Part shown: positions 18,109 to 26,822 of the stretch, one piece after another | How the letters are laid out: each line of letters begins with the position of its first letter | How positions within the stretch are numbered: position 1 is the stretch's first letter | Origin: Helicobacter sp. 12S02232-10 | Lineage (GTDB): Bacteria > Campylobacterota > Campylobacteria > Campylobacterales > Helicobacteraceae | Length of the DNA: 64,000 nt | Direction of reading: 5' to 3' | Assembly: GCF_002272895.1 (NCBI RefSeq) | Contig: NZ_MLAQ01000010.1 | Span: 21,950-85,949, forward strand | Made by a program: the position numbers and the translations under genes | Notes under the pieces: model-generated | Seen by the model: only the letters and a program-made list of their open reading frames with translations | Told to the model about the DNA's origin: nothing | Databases searched by the model: none

Positions 18109-19140
18109 TTAAAGCCTACAATCTTGGGTATTTGAATGCAGTTGGAGACAACTCATCCAAATGCCCTTTTTTTCGATCAATCCTAGTATCTTCAAAGTCA
18201 TACCACTTATTGGCAAATGTGCCATTTCTTTGGGAGAGAAAAACTCAATCTCACCTTCTAAATCTTTTTTCAAAGGCGTTAAATAGATATTTAAACTCAA
18301 ACGATAATGGGTATAAGAATGTTTAAGAGTTCCAATCAAGGGAAAATCTAAAATCCCATCATTTTGAATCTTAGGAAAATTATACAATCCTTGATAAGAT
18401 GCAACATTGCTTTTATGAAGCGCTATTCTCCCCTCTTCAATGCACACACCAAGATTCCAATCAAGTGCTTCATAAATGATTTTTGACTTATGGGTATAAA
18501 AGATGGGATTCTCTTTCCCTTTGCAATATCCTTGAAGCGGGCATACCCCGCATTTTGGAGAAACAGGGATACATATGCTTGATCCGATATCAAGCAACGC
18601 CTGATTGTGATCAAAGCTGTTTGTTTGATTTAAGAATATTGTGGCATATTTTTGAAGTTCATTTGCCCTCGGTGAAACAAGAGCAAAAAATCTTGAAAGA
18701 ACCCGCCTAATATTCCCATCTACAAATCCCACCGCTTTCCCAAACCCAAAGCAAGCAATAGCTCCTGCCGTATAAGCTCCGATACCAGGCAATTTTATCA
18801 ACTCTTTAGGATCATCAGGTAAAAATTTACCACAGATTTTAGCAGTTTTAAGCATATTTTTCGGACGCGAATAATACCCCAACCCACGCCACAAAAGCAA
18901 AACATCATCTTCATTTGCCAAAGAAAGTGCCTCTAAAGTCGGAAAGGCGTTTAAAAAAGGATTGTAATACTTTCCTAGAACAACGCTAACTTGAGTTTGT
19001 TGCAACATAATTTCGCTTACATACACCCCATAAGGTGCATTTTCACCCTTAAGATTTCTCCAAGGTAATTCTTTACGGCCATAAATTGCATACCATTCCA
19101 AAATTTCTTTATGGACAATGTTTAAAATCTTTGCTTCCAT
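18109..19140 (-). CDS. mutY: A/G-specific adenine DNA glycosylase MutY
   Basis: MutY removes adenine mispaired with 8-oxoguanine. The 343-residue protein has the catalytic HhH-GPD core: ELPWRNLKGENAPYGVYVSE, QQTQV, the helix-hairpin-helix LPGIGAYTAGAIACFGFG and catalytic Asp in FVDGNIRRVLSRF. The 4Fe-4S ligands follow as CIPVSPKCGVCPLQGYC (C-x6-C-x2-C-x5-C). A C-terminal NUDIX-like domain for 8-oxoG recognition fills the last 120 residues. AAAGG precedes the ATG. Length is normal for Helicobacter. Confidence 0.94.
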   Translation of the reverse strand: MEAKILNIVHKEILEWYAIYGRKELPWRNLKGENAPYGVYVSEIMLQQTQVSVVLGKYYNPFLNAFPTLEALSLANEDDVLLLWRGLGYYSRPKNMLKTAKICGKFLPDDPKELIKLPGIGAYTAGAIACFGFGKAVGFVDGNIRRVLSRFFALVSPRANELQKYATIFLNQTNSFDHNQALLDIGSSICIPVSPKCGVCPLQGYCKGKENPIFYTHKSKIIYEALDWNLGVCIEEGRIALHKSNVASYQGLYNFPKIQNDGILDFPLIGTLKHSYTHYRLSLNIYLTPLKKDLEGEIEFFSPKEMAHLPISGMTLKILGLIEKKGIWMSCLQLHSNTQDCRL

Positions 19141-19292
19141 TGTGACCTTTTGCTTTTAATAACAATTACAATTATACAAAGTCTCAAGTCTTAAACTGCA
19201 AATTCATTTGATTGAGTGGAAAAATATTTGTTTGAAAAGTATAGATAGTAATCCCAAAACTAAGATAGTGTTATGGGATTATTAATGGTTTA

Positions 19293-20411
19293 TCAACCAA
19301 TCAGAGTTTTTGCATCAATATAAGGCAAACCAAAAGCTGTAGCAACCGTTTTCAAACCGATTTTTCCATCATAAGCATTCAATCCTTCCAAAGCTCCAGG
19401 CATTTTTAACATCTCTTTCCAGCCTTTGTTTGCAATACTTAAAACATAAGGCATTGATTCATTAGAATAGCAAATGCTAGAAGTTTTTGCAACCACTCCA
19501 GGCATATTAGGCACGCCATAATGCAAAATCCCATCGACATAATACGTAGGATCATCGTGAGTGGTTTGATGGATTGTTTCGATACAGCCTCCCAAATCAC
19601 AAGCTACATCAATGATCACACCACCTTGGTTCATCAATTTTAAGTGTTCGCGTTTGATGACTTTAGGGGTTTGAGTTGCTGTAACCAAGACTGCACCTAC
19701 AATCCCATCTGCACCTTTTAAAGCTGTACGGATACCTTCTTCAGTAGCATAAAGAAGCTTGACTTTATTGCTCACAACTAAAGGATGAGAAGAAACCTTA
19801 TGCACATCAATATCAAGCACCCAAACATCTGCTCCCATTCCTACAAGCGTCTTAGCTGCATTCATTCCGACAACCCCACCGCCAAGAACAACCACTTTTG
19901 CAGGTGGCACACCCGCACACCCTCCGATTAAAATCCCTCTTCCCCCACGATGGGTACAAAAATACTCTGCTACCAACTGAGCAGCAAGCTTACCTGCCAC
20001 TTCGCTCATCGGGGCTAAAATCGGGTAATTATTTTTAGGTCCAGGTATCGTTTCGCCACAAATAGAAGTGATTTTTGAATCCACTAAAGCCTGTGCCAAT
20101 TCTTTAGAATATGCTAAATCCAAAAAACTATATAAAATCATATCCTTGCGTAAATATTTATATTCAGACTCTAAAGGCTCTTTGCATTTAACCAAAAGCT
20201 GGGATTTTTCCCAAACTTCCTTAGCTTCAGGAACTATCTTTGCCCCTGCTTCTTGATACATTGCATCGCTAAACCCGATTTCTTCGCCCAATCCTGCTTG
20301 CACCAAAATTTGATGGTTGATATCAGATTGCTTTAATCTTGCTACATCAGAGGGGATAAGACCCACTCGATGTTCGTGATTCATTATTTCTTTTGGAATA
20401 CCAATAATCAT
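19293..20411 (-). CDS. ald: Alanine dehydrogenase
   Basis: It converts L-alanine to pyruvate and ammonia with NAD. The 372-residue protein begins MIIGIPKEIMNHEHRVGLIP, a signature of the family, and has LLVKCKEPL (active-site lysine region), the Rossmann motif VVVLGGGVVGMNAAKTL and GVPNMPGVVAKTSS. It leads a region rich in amino-acid catabolism genes: a sodium:alanine symporter gene lies about 2 kb away on the other strand and could provide its substrate. GGAT lies before the ATG. Confidence 0.94.
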   Translation of the reverse strand: MIIGIPKEIMNHEHRVGLIPSDVARLKQSDINHQILVQAGLGEEIGFSDAMYQEAGAKIVPEAKEVWEKSQLLVKCKEPLESEYKYLRKDMILYSFLDLAYSKELAQALVDSKITSICGETIPGPKNNYPILAPMSEVAGKLAAQLVAEYFCTHRGGRGILIGGCAGVPPAKVVVLGGGVVGMNAAKTLVGMGADVWVLDIDVHKVSSHPLVVSNKVKLLYATEEGIRTALKGADGIVGAVLVTATQTPKVIKREHLKLMNQGGVIIDVACDLGGCIETIHQTTHDDPTYYVDGILHYGVPNMPGVVAKTSSICYSNESMPYVLSIANKGWKEMLKMPGALEGLNAYDGKIGLKTVATAFGLPYIDAKTLIG

Positions 20412-20449
20412 TTTTTATCCTTTTTATTAAAATTTATTTCCATCAATTA

Positions 20450-21772
20450 TCAAATAATATTTTTAACTATATTACCATCTTTTACAATCAAGACAAACTT
20501 GTCGTTGTATTGTTTTAAAACTTCAATATCCTTAAGAGGATCCCCATCGATTAAAATCATATCCGCCCAAGCACCAGGCTCTAAAACACCAAGCTTACCG
20601 CCCAAATAAGGATTCCTCTTCCCGCTCATTTCAAATAACTCCGCATTCCCTGAAGTCGCCATCACTAAAGTTTGCAAAGGGCTTAATATATCAGCAAATT
20701 TTACCAAAGCCTCATTCTGCAAAGCCGCCAAATTCGGATTAAATAATATATCTGTTCCGAAAGCATATTTGACTTTGTGTTTAAGACCCAATCGTAATGT
20801 TTCCCTCCATTTGCCATCTAAAATTTTCCCTTTAGCTGTGGCTATAAATTTTCCCTCAAAAGGTTGCAAACTTAACCAAGCCCCAAGCCCTGCCATTCTT
20901 TTGATTGTTGCTTCATCAGCAAGCTGGCCGTGCTCAATAGACCTTACTCCGCCATCTAATGCCTTTTTAATGCCATCAACCGTATATACGTGAGAGCAAA
21001 CATAAGTTCCCCAATCTTTAGCAGCACCCACAGCAGCCCTAATCTCTTCAAGGCTGAACTGCACGCTATCCATTGGATCAAAATCAGATATCATCCCACC
21101 TCCTGCACCAATCTTAATCTGACTTGCACCCTTTTTAAGCTGTTCCCTAACAGCAGCAAGAACTTCAGGCACTCCATTGACCACCCTAAAATTCCCAAGT
21201 TTTTCAAGCTCAGATCTCTCCCCGCCAAATTCTGGAGCATTTTCATAAGCTGGAGCAAAATCCCCGTGTCCGCTTGTTTGTGAGATGAAAGCACCACTAG
21301 GAAAAACTCTTGGACCCAGAATCATCTCTGAATCAATAGCACGCTTTATGCCAAAGCTAGCACCTGCCATATCTCTAATCGTGGTAAAACCTCTCAAAAG
21401 AGTGTGTTTAGCTTCTTTAATCGCAGTAGCATAAAATAAGCCTGGATCAGGCAAATCTACGCTATCAAGCGGAGCAGCTGCAAACATTAAATGCCAATGC
21501 GCATCACTGAGTCCAGGCATCAAAAATTTTCCTCCCGCATCAATAACCTTAGCATTTTTAGGAGCTGCAATTGTGTCTGAAGAAATTGTTGTAATTTTAT
21601 TCCCGACAATCAAAACATTATTAGTTTTTGGCACCAATCTTTTACCATCAAATACAACGGCGTTACGAATTAAAACACTTTGTTTTTTTTCATCACTTAA
21701 AGCCTCTTTGGCAAGTAAAATACCACCGAATGCAAATACTCCGCCTAAGGCAAATGCTTCTCTTCTTTTCAT
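20450..21772 (-). CDS. Tat-exported metal-dependent amidohydrolase
   Basis: The 440-residue protein begins MKRREAFALGGVFAFGG, a twin-arginine (RRxxF) signal with a following hydrophobic stretch, so it is probably folded with its metal in the cytoplasm and exported to the periplasm. The TIM-barrel amidohydrolase core shows the metal ligands HWH in LSDAHWHLMFA, CSHVY, RSIEHGQLADE and an Asp in FGTDILF, and the closing beta-sandwich GVLEPGAWADMILIDGDPL. This subgroup includes imidazolonepropionase-like and Xaa-Pro dipeptidase-like enzymes. The ATG at 21772 is chosen because AAGGAG lies just upstream; a longer in-frame start at 21799 would bury the Tat signal. The substrate is unknown, but a peptide or amide is likely given the neighbours. 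Confidence 0.8.
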   Translation of the reverse strand: MKRREAFALGGVFAFGGILLAKEALSDEKKQSVLIRNAVVFDGKRLVPKTNNVLIVGNKITTISSDTIAAPKNAKVIDAGGKFLMPGLSDAHWHLMFAAAPLDSVDLPDPGLFYATAIKEAKHTLLRGFTTIRDMAGASFGIKRAIDSEMILGPRVFPSGAFISQTSGHGDFAPAYENAPEFGGERSELEKLGNFRVVNGVPEVLAAVREQLKKGASQIKIGAGGGMISDFDPMDSVQFSLEEIRAAVGAAKDWGTYVCSHVYTVDGIKKALDGGVRSIEHGQLADEATIKRMAGLGAWLSLQPFEGKFIATAKGKILDGKWRETLRLGLKHKVKYAFGTDILFNPNLAALQNEALVKFADILSPLQTLVMATSGNAELFEMSGKRNPYLGGKLGVLEPGAWADMILIDGDPLKDIEVLKQYNDKFVLIVKDGNIVKNII

Positions 21773-22160
21773 AATAAACTCCTTATTTAAATTCTCCAAT
21801 ATAGACTTTAAGGGCTAATAATGGATTAAATTTTTATAACAATCTGCTATCAAAACCAAAATCGAATATAAACATTGAAGTTACATTGTATCAATGTTCC
21901 GTTTTTTCAATAGTTATAGAATTATTATTACAATATAACAAAATATTACATATTTTTGGTAACTTCTAAATATATTTTTTAATATATTCAATACAAATAA
22001 TGTCAATTTATTGTCTCTGGTTGAAGATATAGTGTATATAAAAGTAACAATTCATAATTTTTTATGCTGATTTTGAAACACAAAAATGATAAAAATAAAC
22101 TTTATTTGTAAAATCTAAAGAGTATATCAAAAAGCTCATATTAAAAATTAAGGAAAAAAT
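21773..22160. other. Divergent intergenic region with candidate operator
   Basis: This 388-base gap separates the amidohydrolase from the symporter on the opposite strand and contains no gene. It is very AT-rich. It holds a cluster of ACATTG elements: AACATTGA at 21871-21878, ACATTG at 21883-21888 and CAATGT at 21892-21897. These give an outer inverted repeat with 12-base spacer and an inner one, ACATTG-TAT-CAATGT. A regulator-binding site controlling one or both flanking genes is possible. Confidence 0.35.
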
Positions 22161-23639
22161 ATGCAACAAAACCATAATGAAAATCTCATACTTTTGTTTT
22201 CCAAGTTTATAGAAAATGCAAATAATTTTATCTGGGGATACTATTTAGTTGCGCTTTTGCTTTTAGTGGGGATTTATTACAGCTTTAAACTCTTCTTGCC
22301 TCAAATTATGCTTGCAAAAGATGCCTTTAAAGTCATTACCGAAAAAGATCCGAATGCAAAAGGCAATAAAGATCACATTTCCCCTTATGAAGCACTGATG
22401 ATCAGTATGGGCACGCGAGTGGGTATGGGTACAATCGTAGGGATGGCAGTTGCCATTGTAGTAGGCGGACCTGGTGCTTTGGTTTGGATATGGATTGCTG
22501 CGTTTTTAAATGGGTCGATTTCTGTTGCAGAAAATACGCTTGGTCAAATCTACAAAAGCAAAGATGGGGGAGCTTTCAAAGGTGGTCCTTCATATTATTT
22601 AACCAAAGGATTGAATGCTAAAAAAACAGCTATTTTATACAGCTGCATCACGATTTTAATCGGATTTACTTTTACTGCACTTTATAGCAATACTATTTAT
22701 ACATCTTTAGAAACTTATTTTATGCCACAAGGTAGTGATATTGCCGCTCAAACGGATTACTTAAGCTTTTATGTCGGGATTGTTTTAGCAGTTTTTGCAG
22801 GGATTATGTTTTTTGGTGGGGGGAGGTATATTGCGAAATTCACAAGTTATGTTACCCCGTTTATGGCAGGCTTATTCATTATTATCTCAATCATCAGTAT
22901 CTTAATGCATTATGAAAAAACGCCTGAAGTGATTGCAATGATTTTTAAAAGCGCATTTGATTTCAAAGCAATTTTTGGAGGATTTGCCGGAAGTGTCGTT
23001 GTGATTGGGATTCAAAGAGGTTTATTTGCAAATGAGGCTGGCTTGGGTTCAGTTCCAGGAGCTTCTTCCTCTGCCCATACTTCTCATCCTGTAAAACAAG
23101 GGATTGTACAAGCATTTTGCGTTTTTACCGATACAATCATTGCAACTCTATCGATACTTTTTATGCTCTATAGCGATACTTACGCTAAACTCATTGCTGA
23201 TTCTGTCAATGGAAAACCTCAAATCAAAGATTCAATGCCACTTGTTCAATCAGCAATGAATGAAAGTTTTGGTATCTATGGAGAATATTACATTACGTTT
23301 TTGGTCATTGTCCTCACCTCAACCGTGATTATCGGGGCATACTATGTGGGGCAAATGAACATCAAATACCTTAAAGACAGCCCATCTTTATTATTCTCAT
23401 ATCGCATTCTTTCTGTGATTGTGGTATTTATGGGAACTCAAATATCAGTGGCTTCAGCTTGGGGACTTGCCAATATTGCGATGGGATTGGGTGCGACGAT
23501 TAACATCATTGCAGTCTTTTTACTTGCAAAAATTGTAAAAAAAGCTTTAGATGATTATAAAACACAAAGAAAACAAGGTCTCAATCCAACGTTCAACGCC
23601 CAAAAACTCGGTATCAAAAATGCCGAATGCTGGGATTAA
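22161..23639 (+). CDS. Sodium:alanine/glycine symporter (AGCS family)
   Basis: The 492-residue inner-membrane protein has about eleven hydrophobic segments. Family motifs are present: SMGTRVGMGTIVGMAVAI near the first helices, GGPSYYLTKGL, and NEAGLGSVPGASSSAHTSHP in the middle. AGCS members import alanine or glycine with sodium. AAGGA stands before the ATG. The amidase gene follows 21 bases after its stop, so the two are likely one operon, suggesting uptake of a compound that the amidase hydrolyses or uptake of alanine for Ald. Confidence 0.88.
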   Translation: MQQNHNENLILLFSKFIENANNFIWGYYLVALLLLVGIYYSFKLFLPQIMLAKDAFKVITEKDPNAKGNKDHISPYEALMISMGTRVGMGTIVGMAVAIVVGGPGALVWIWIAAFLNGSISVAENTLGQIYKSKDGGAFKGGPSYYLTKGLNAKKTAILYSCITILIGFTFTALYSNTIYTSLETYFMPQGSDIAAQTDYLSFYVGIVLAVFAGIMFFGGGRYIAKFTSYVTPFMAGLFIIISIISILMHYEKTPEVIAMIFKSAFDFKAIFGGFAGSVVVIGIQRGLFANEAGLGSVPGASSSAHTSHPVKQGIVQAFCVFTDTIIATLSILFMLYSDTYAKLIADSVNGKPQIKDSMPLVQSAMNESFGIYGEYYITFLVIVLTSTVIIGAYYVGQMNIKYLKDSPSLLFSYRILSVIVVFMGTQISVASAWGLANIAMGLGATINIIAVFLLAKIVKKALDDYKTQRKQGLNPTFNAQKLGIKNAECWD

Positions 23640-23660
23640 GATTTAAATCAAGGAAAAACA

Positions 23661-25103
23661 ATGAGTTTTAATCGAACAAAAGAAATCCAAAAAACACTTC
23701 CGACTTCTCCTATTTGGCAATGGAATGCCACAGAAGTAGCATTGGGTATTAAGCATAGAGCAATCAGTTCTACTGAAGCAACTAAAAGCGTGCTTGAAAG
23801 AATCAAGCAAATAAATCCAAAGATCAATGCCATCATCAATTTGATGAGTGAAAAAGCACTCAAACAAGCTGAACAAGCCGATAATCTGATTGCTCAAGGC
23901 ATTATTCTCTCACCTCTACACGGGGTACCTGTTACCATCAAAGATAATGTTGATGTTAAAGGAGAGAGGAATACTAACGGCGGGATTTTTAAAGACAGAA
24001 TATGTCAAGAAGATAGCACGATTGCTACCAATTTCAATATCGCAGGTTGCGTTACGATTGGAATGACCAATTTACCAGAATTTGCCATCAGATGGTTTAG
24101 TGAAAATCCGCTTTTTGGACGTACTCTAAACCCTTGGAATCCTGAAATTACGCCTGGTGGAAGTAGTGGGGGTGCAGCAGCAGCCGTTGCAAGCGGGATG
24201 TGTTTCATCGGGCACGGCAATGATATTGGGGGTTCAATTCGTTATCCAGCTTATGCTTGCGGGGTATTTGGATTTAGACCCACTTGGGGAAGAATCCCAC
24301 AATTTGATCCAAGTAGCCCTGGAGGCAGAACATTTGCAAGTGAATTTTTCTCTATCGAAGGACCTATAGCCCGAAGTGTTAATGATATTCGCTTAGGATT
24401 AGAAGTCCTTTCAAAAGGGAGTATTTACGATCAAGTATGGGTTCCTGCTCCATTGACTTACAATGATTATAAAAAGAAAAGAATTGCTATTGTGACTCAA
24501 ATAGATGGAATGGAAATAGAACCTGCCATCAAAGAAAATTTAATAAAAACTGCAAAATGGCTTGAAGAAGATGGTTATATCGTTGAAGAAATCAAACTTC
24601 CTGAATTCAATATTGCTGCAGAAGTTTGGGGAAAAATCTTAATCGCTGAAAAAACCACAATGATTGGCCATTATGTTGAACAATACGGCTCTGAAGATGT
24701 AAAAAAAGCTTGGAAAGGGATGGTTTATGGCGCACCTGGTGCTAAAGATATGCGCGAATATATGCTAGCCATTGCCAAACGGGATGAATTAAGAAGAATT
24801 TATAATGAAATTTTAGACGTTTATCCTGTGATTATGCTTCCAGTATCAGGAAAAGAACCTTTTAAATACGGCGAAGATCTTTTGGGCGATGAATATTTTA
24901 AAAATGTCATTATGCCCGCTCAAATTCCTTTGCTGGCATTAGTATGCTTGAACTATCCAAGTATGAGTATCCCCACAGGGCTTAAAAATGGAAATATTCC
25001 ACAAGGAGTGCAACTTTTTGCTTCTGATTACAGGGCCGATCTTTGCCTTCAAGTAGCAGAAGACATCGAACGCCATACAAAAATGCCTTTTAGGTTTGAA
25101 TAA
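23661..25103 (+). CDS. Amidase of the amidase-signature family
   Basis: The 480-residue serine hydrolase has the Ser-cisSer-Lys triad visible: Lys in GVPVTIKDNVDV, Ser residues in the amidase signature PGGSSGGAAAAVASGM and NDIGGSIRYPA. It resembles GatA in fold, but the sequence after the signature (FRPTWGRIPQFDPSSPGG) and the isolated location, without gatB or gatC, favour a free-standing amidase acting on small amides. No signal peptide is present, so it acts in the cytoplasm. It is co-transcribed with the AGCS symporter. The substrate is not known. Confidence 0.85.
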   Translation: MSFNRTKEIQKTLPTSPIWQWNATEVALGIKHRAISSTEATKSVLERIKQINPKINAIINLMSEKALKQAEQADNLIAQGIILSPLHGVPVTIKDNVDVKGERNTNGGIFKDRICQEDSTIATNFNIAGCVTIGMTNLPEFAIRWFSENPLFGRTLNPWNPEITPGGSSGGAAAAVASGMCFIGHGNDIGGSIRYPAYACGVFGFRPTWGRIPQFDPSSPGGRTFASEFFSIEGPIARSVNDIRLGLEVLSKGSIYDQVWVPAPLTYNDYKKKRIAIVTQIDGMEIEPAIKENLIKTAKWLEEDGYIVEEIKLPEFNIAAEVWGKILIAEKTTMIGHYVEQYGSEDVKKAWKGMVYGAPGAKDMREYMLAIAKRDELRRIYNEILDVYPVIMLPVSGKEPFKYGEDLLGDEYFKNVIMPAQIPLLALVCLNYPSMSIPTGLKNGNIPQGVQLFASDYRADLCLQVAEDIERHTKMPFRFE

Positions 25104-25110
25104 TGATTTT

Positions 25111-26505
25111 TCAAATATTCTCATCATTTTTTATAAAACGCTTACTGATAAAATAAGCAGCAAAACAAAGAGTACTAAAAATAATCGTCCCATAAATAGC
25201 TGCTCTCTGCTCGATATCAAAATAAGCCCCTACCATTGAAATCACACACCCAATAATGCCAAGAATTTGAATTGCGGGTGTGAATGGGGTTTTATAAGGC
25301 AAATCTTCAAGCTTTTTTCCCTGCGCTAAATACCATTTTCTAAACTTATATTGAGAAATACTCACACTCACCCAAACCAACATCATAGAAAACCCGCTGA
25401 CTGCAATGAGGTTATTAATAACATTTTGTGGAGCAAAAAAATAACTAAGTAAAGCAACCAAAGACATCAACATCGAAAGTACCAACGCATTCATCGGAAT
25501 TCCTCTTTGATTGACTTTGGAAAAAAATCTTGGAAGCGTTCTTTTTTCTGCCAATCCCCAAATCATTCTTGCTGAAGCATAAAGACCTGAATTTGCTGTC
25601 GATAGCAAAGCGATGATTAAAATAAAATTCATCACATCCCCAGCAAAAGGCACATTAAAAAGTTCAAGCACACCCACAAAAGGGCTTTTAGTGATACTTG
25701 CACTATCCATCGGCAAAAATGTTGCGATAATAAAAACCGACCCGATAAAAAAGATAATCAAACGCCATAAGGTTGCATTGATTGCCAAAGGCATTGCTTT
25801 GGCGGGATCTTTTGTCTCTCCGACTGCTACGCCGATAACCTCTGTCCCTGTAAATGCAAAATTCACTGCCAAAATAGTCATAAAAACAGCTTGAATGCCA
25901 TTAGGAAAAAACCCTTGATAATCTTCTTTTTGAAAATAAAAATTTGCAAAAGTCTGCTCAAAACCATTCATATACAAATGATAACCAATCATTCCAAAGC
26001 CGATAAGCAAAAACACGCTGACTGCAATGACTTTAATCAATGATAAGATAAACTCACTTTCGGCAAATACTTTTACTTTATAGAAATTAAATAGAAAAAT
26101 AATCGATGAAAAACAGATCACCCACACCCATATCTCAACATTAGGCAACCATTTTTGCATCAAAAATCCTACCGCGATAAACTCAACTCCGACCGTTACA
26201 ACCCAATTCAACCAATAAAGCCAAAAAATCAAATAACCGACTGAGGGTGAAATAAAACGATGGGCATAATCCCCAAAGCTTCCAGTATTTGGAAAATAAG
26301 AACTCAACTCTCCAAGCGAAAGCATAATTGAATAAACAATCACTGAAGCGATACAATATGCTATCAAAGTCCCTAAAGGACCTGCGGTATGAATGCTTTC
26401 GCCTGTACCTACAAAAAGTCCCGTTCCCATTGCCCCACCAAAGGCAATCATCACTAAATGGCGCGTTTTCAAATCGCGTACAAACAAATTATGATTGTTT
26501 TTCAT
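25111..26505 (-). CDS. Amino acid permease (APC superfamily, AAT family)
   Basis: This 464-residue, roughly 12-helix inner-membrane transporter shows the family opening RDLKTRHLVMIAFGGAMGTG and the helix 6 segment AVNFAFTGTEVIGVAVGE. The pattern matches LysP/AroP/GabP-type proton symporters for amino acids; the substrate cannot be assigned by eye. The ATG at 26505 has AGGAG seven bases before it, so it is preferred over the in-frame TTG at 26511. The gene is convergent with the amidase gene. Confidence 0.87.
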   Translation of the reverse strand: MKNNHNLFVRDLKTRHLVMIAFGGAMGTGLFVGTGESIHTAGPLGTLIAYCIASVIVYSIMLSLGELSSYFPNTGSFGDYAHRFISPSVGYLIFWLYWLNWVVTVGVEFIAVGFLMQKWLPNVEIWVWVICFSSIIFLFNFYKVKVFAESEFILSLIKVIAVSVFLLIGFGMIGYHLYMNGFEQTFANFYFQKEDYQGFFPNGIQAVFMTILAVNFAFTGTEVIGVAVGETKDPAKAMPLAINATLWRLIIFFIGSVFIIATFLPMDSASITKSPFVGVLELFNVPFAGDVMNFILIIALLSTANSGLYASARMIWGLAEKRTLPRFFSKVNQRGIPMNALVLSMLMSLVALLSYFFAPQNVINNLIAVSGFSMMLVWVSVSISQYKFRKWYLAQGKKLEDLPYKTPFTPAIQILGIIGCVISMVGAYFDIEQRAAIYGTIIFSTLCFAAYFISKRFIKNDENI

Positions 26506-26822
26506 CGCCAATCTCCTGTTTTATATTATTTTTCTATTTTTAAATAATAATTATTCCTGTTAAAAAACCGGTAATAAAATATATTAATTTTTTAGTTTTT
26601 TGTAAATTAGTAACAGATTAAAGAGATAACTATTTGAAAAGATTCTTTAGAGACAAACAAATATTTCTCTTTGAAAAATCTAAAAATTTGGGTATTTATG
26701 TAGCATTTTTACACTCACATACAAAATCCGTTCAACTTACTTGCTATTTATTAAAATTTTTAAGAGAAATTAACATATTTTAAATAGGTTAATTTTAAAA
26801 TTCCAAAAGTAAGGACAAAATT
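26506..26822. other. Intergenic region between the divergent permease and putA
   Basis: This 317-base AT-rich gap has no plausible gene. It must hold the promoters for the APC permease (leftwards) and putA-putP (rightwards). No clear -10/-35 pair or operator stood out. PutA here lacks an obvious N-terminal DNA-binding domain, so autogenous repression as in E. coli is unlikely. Confidence 0.4.
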
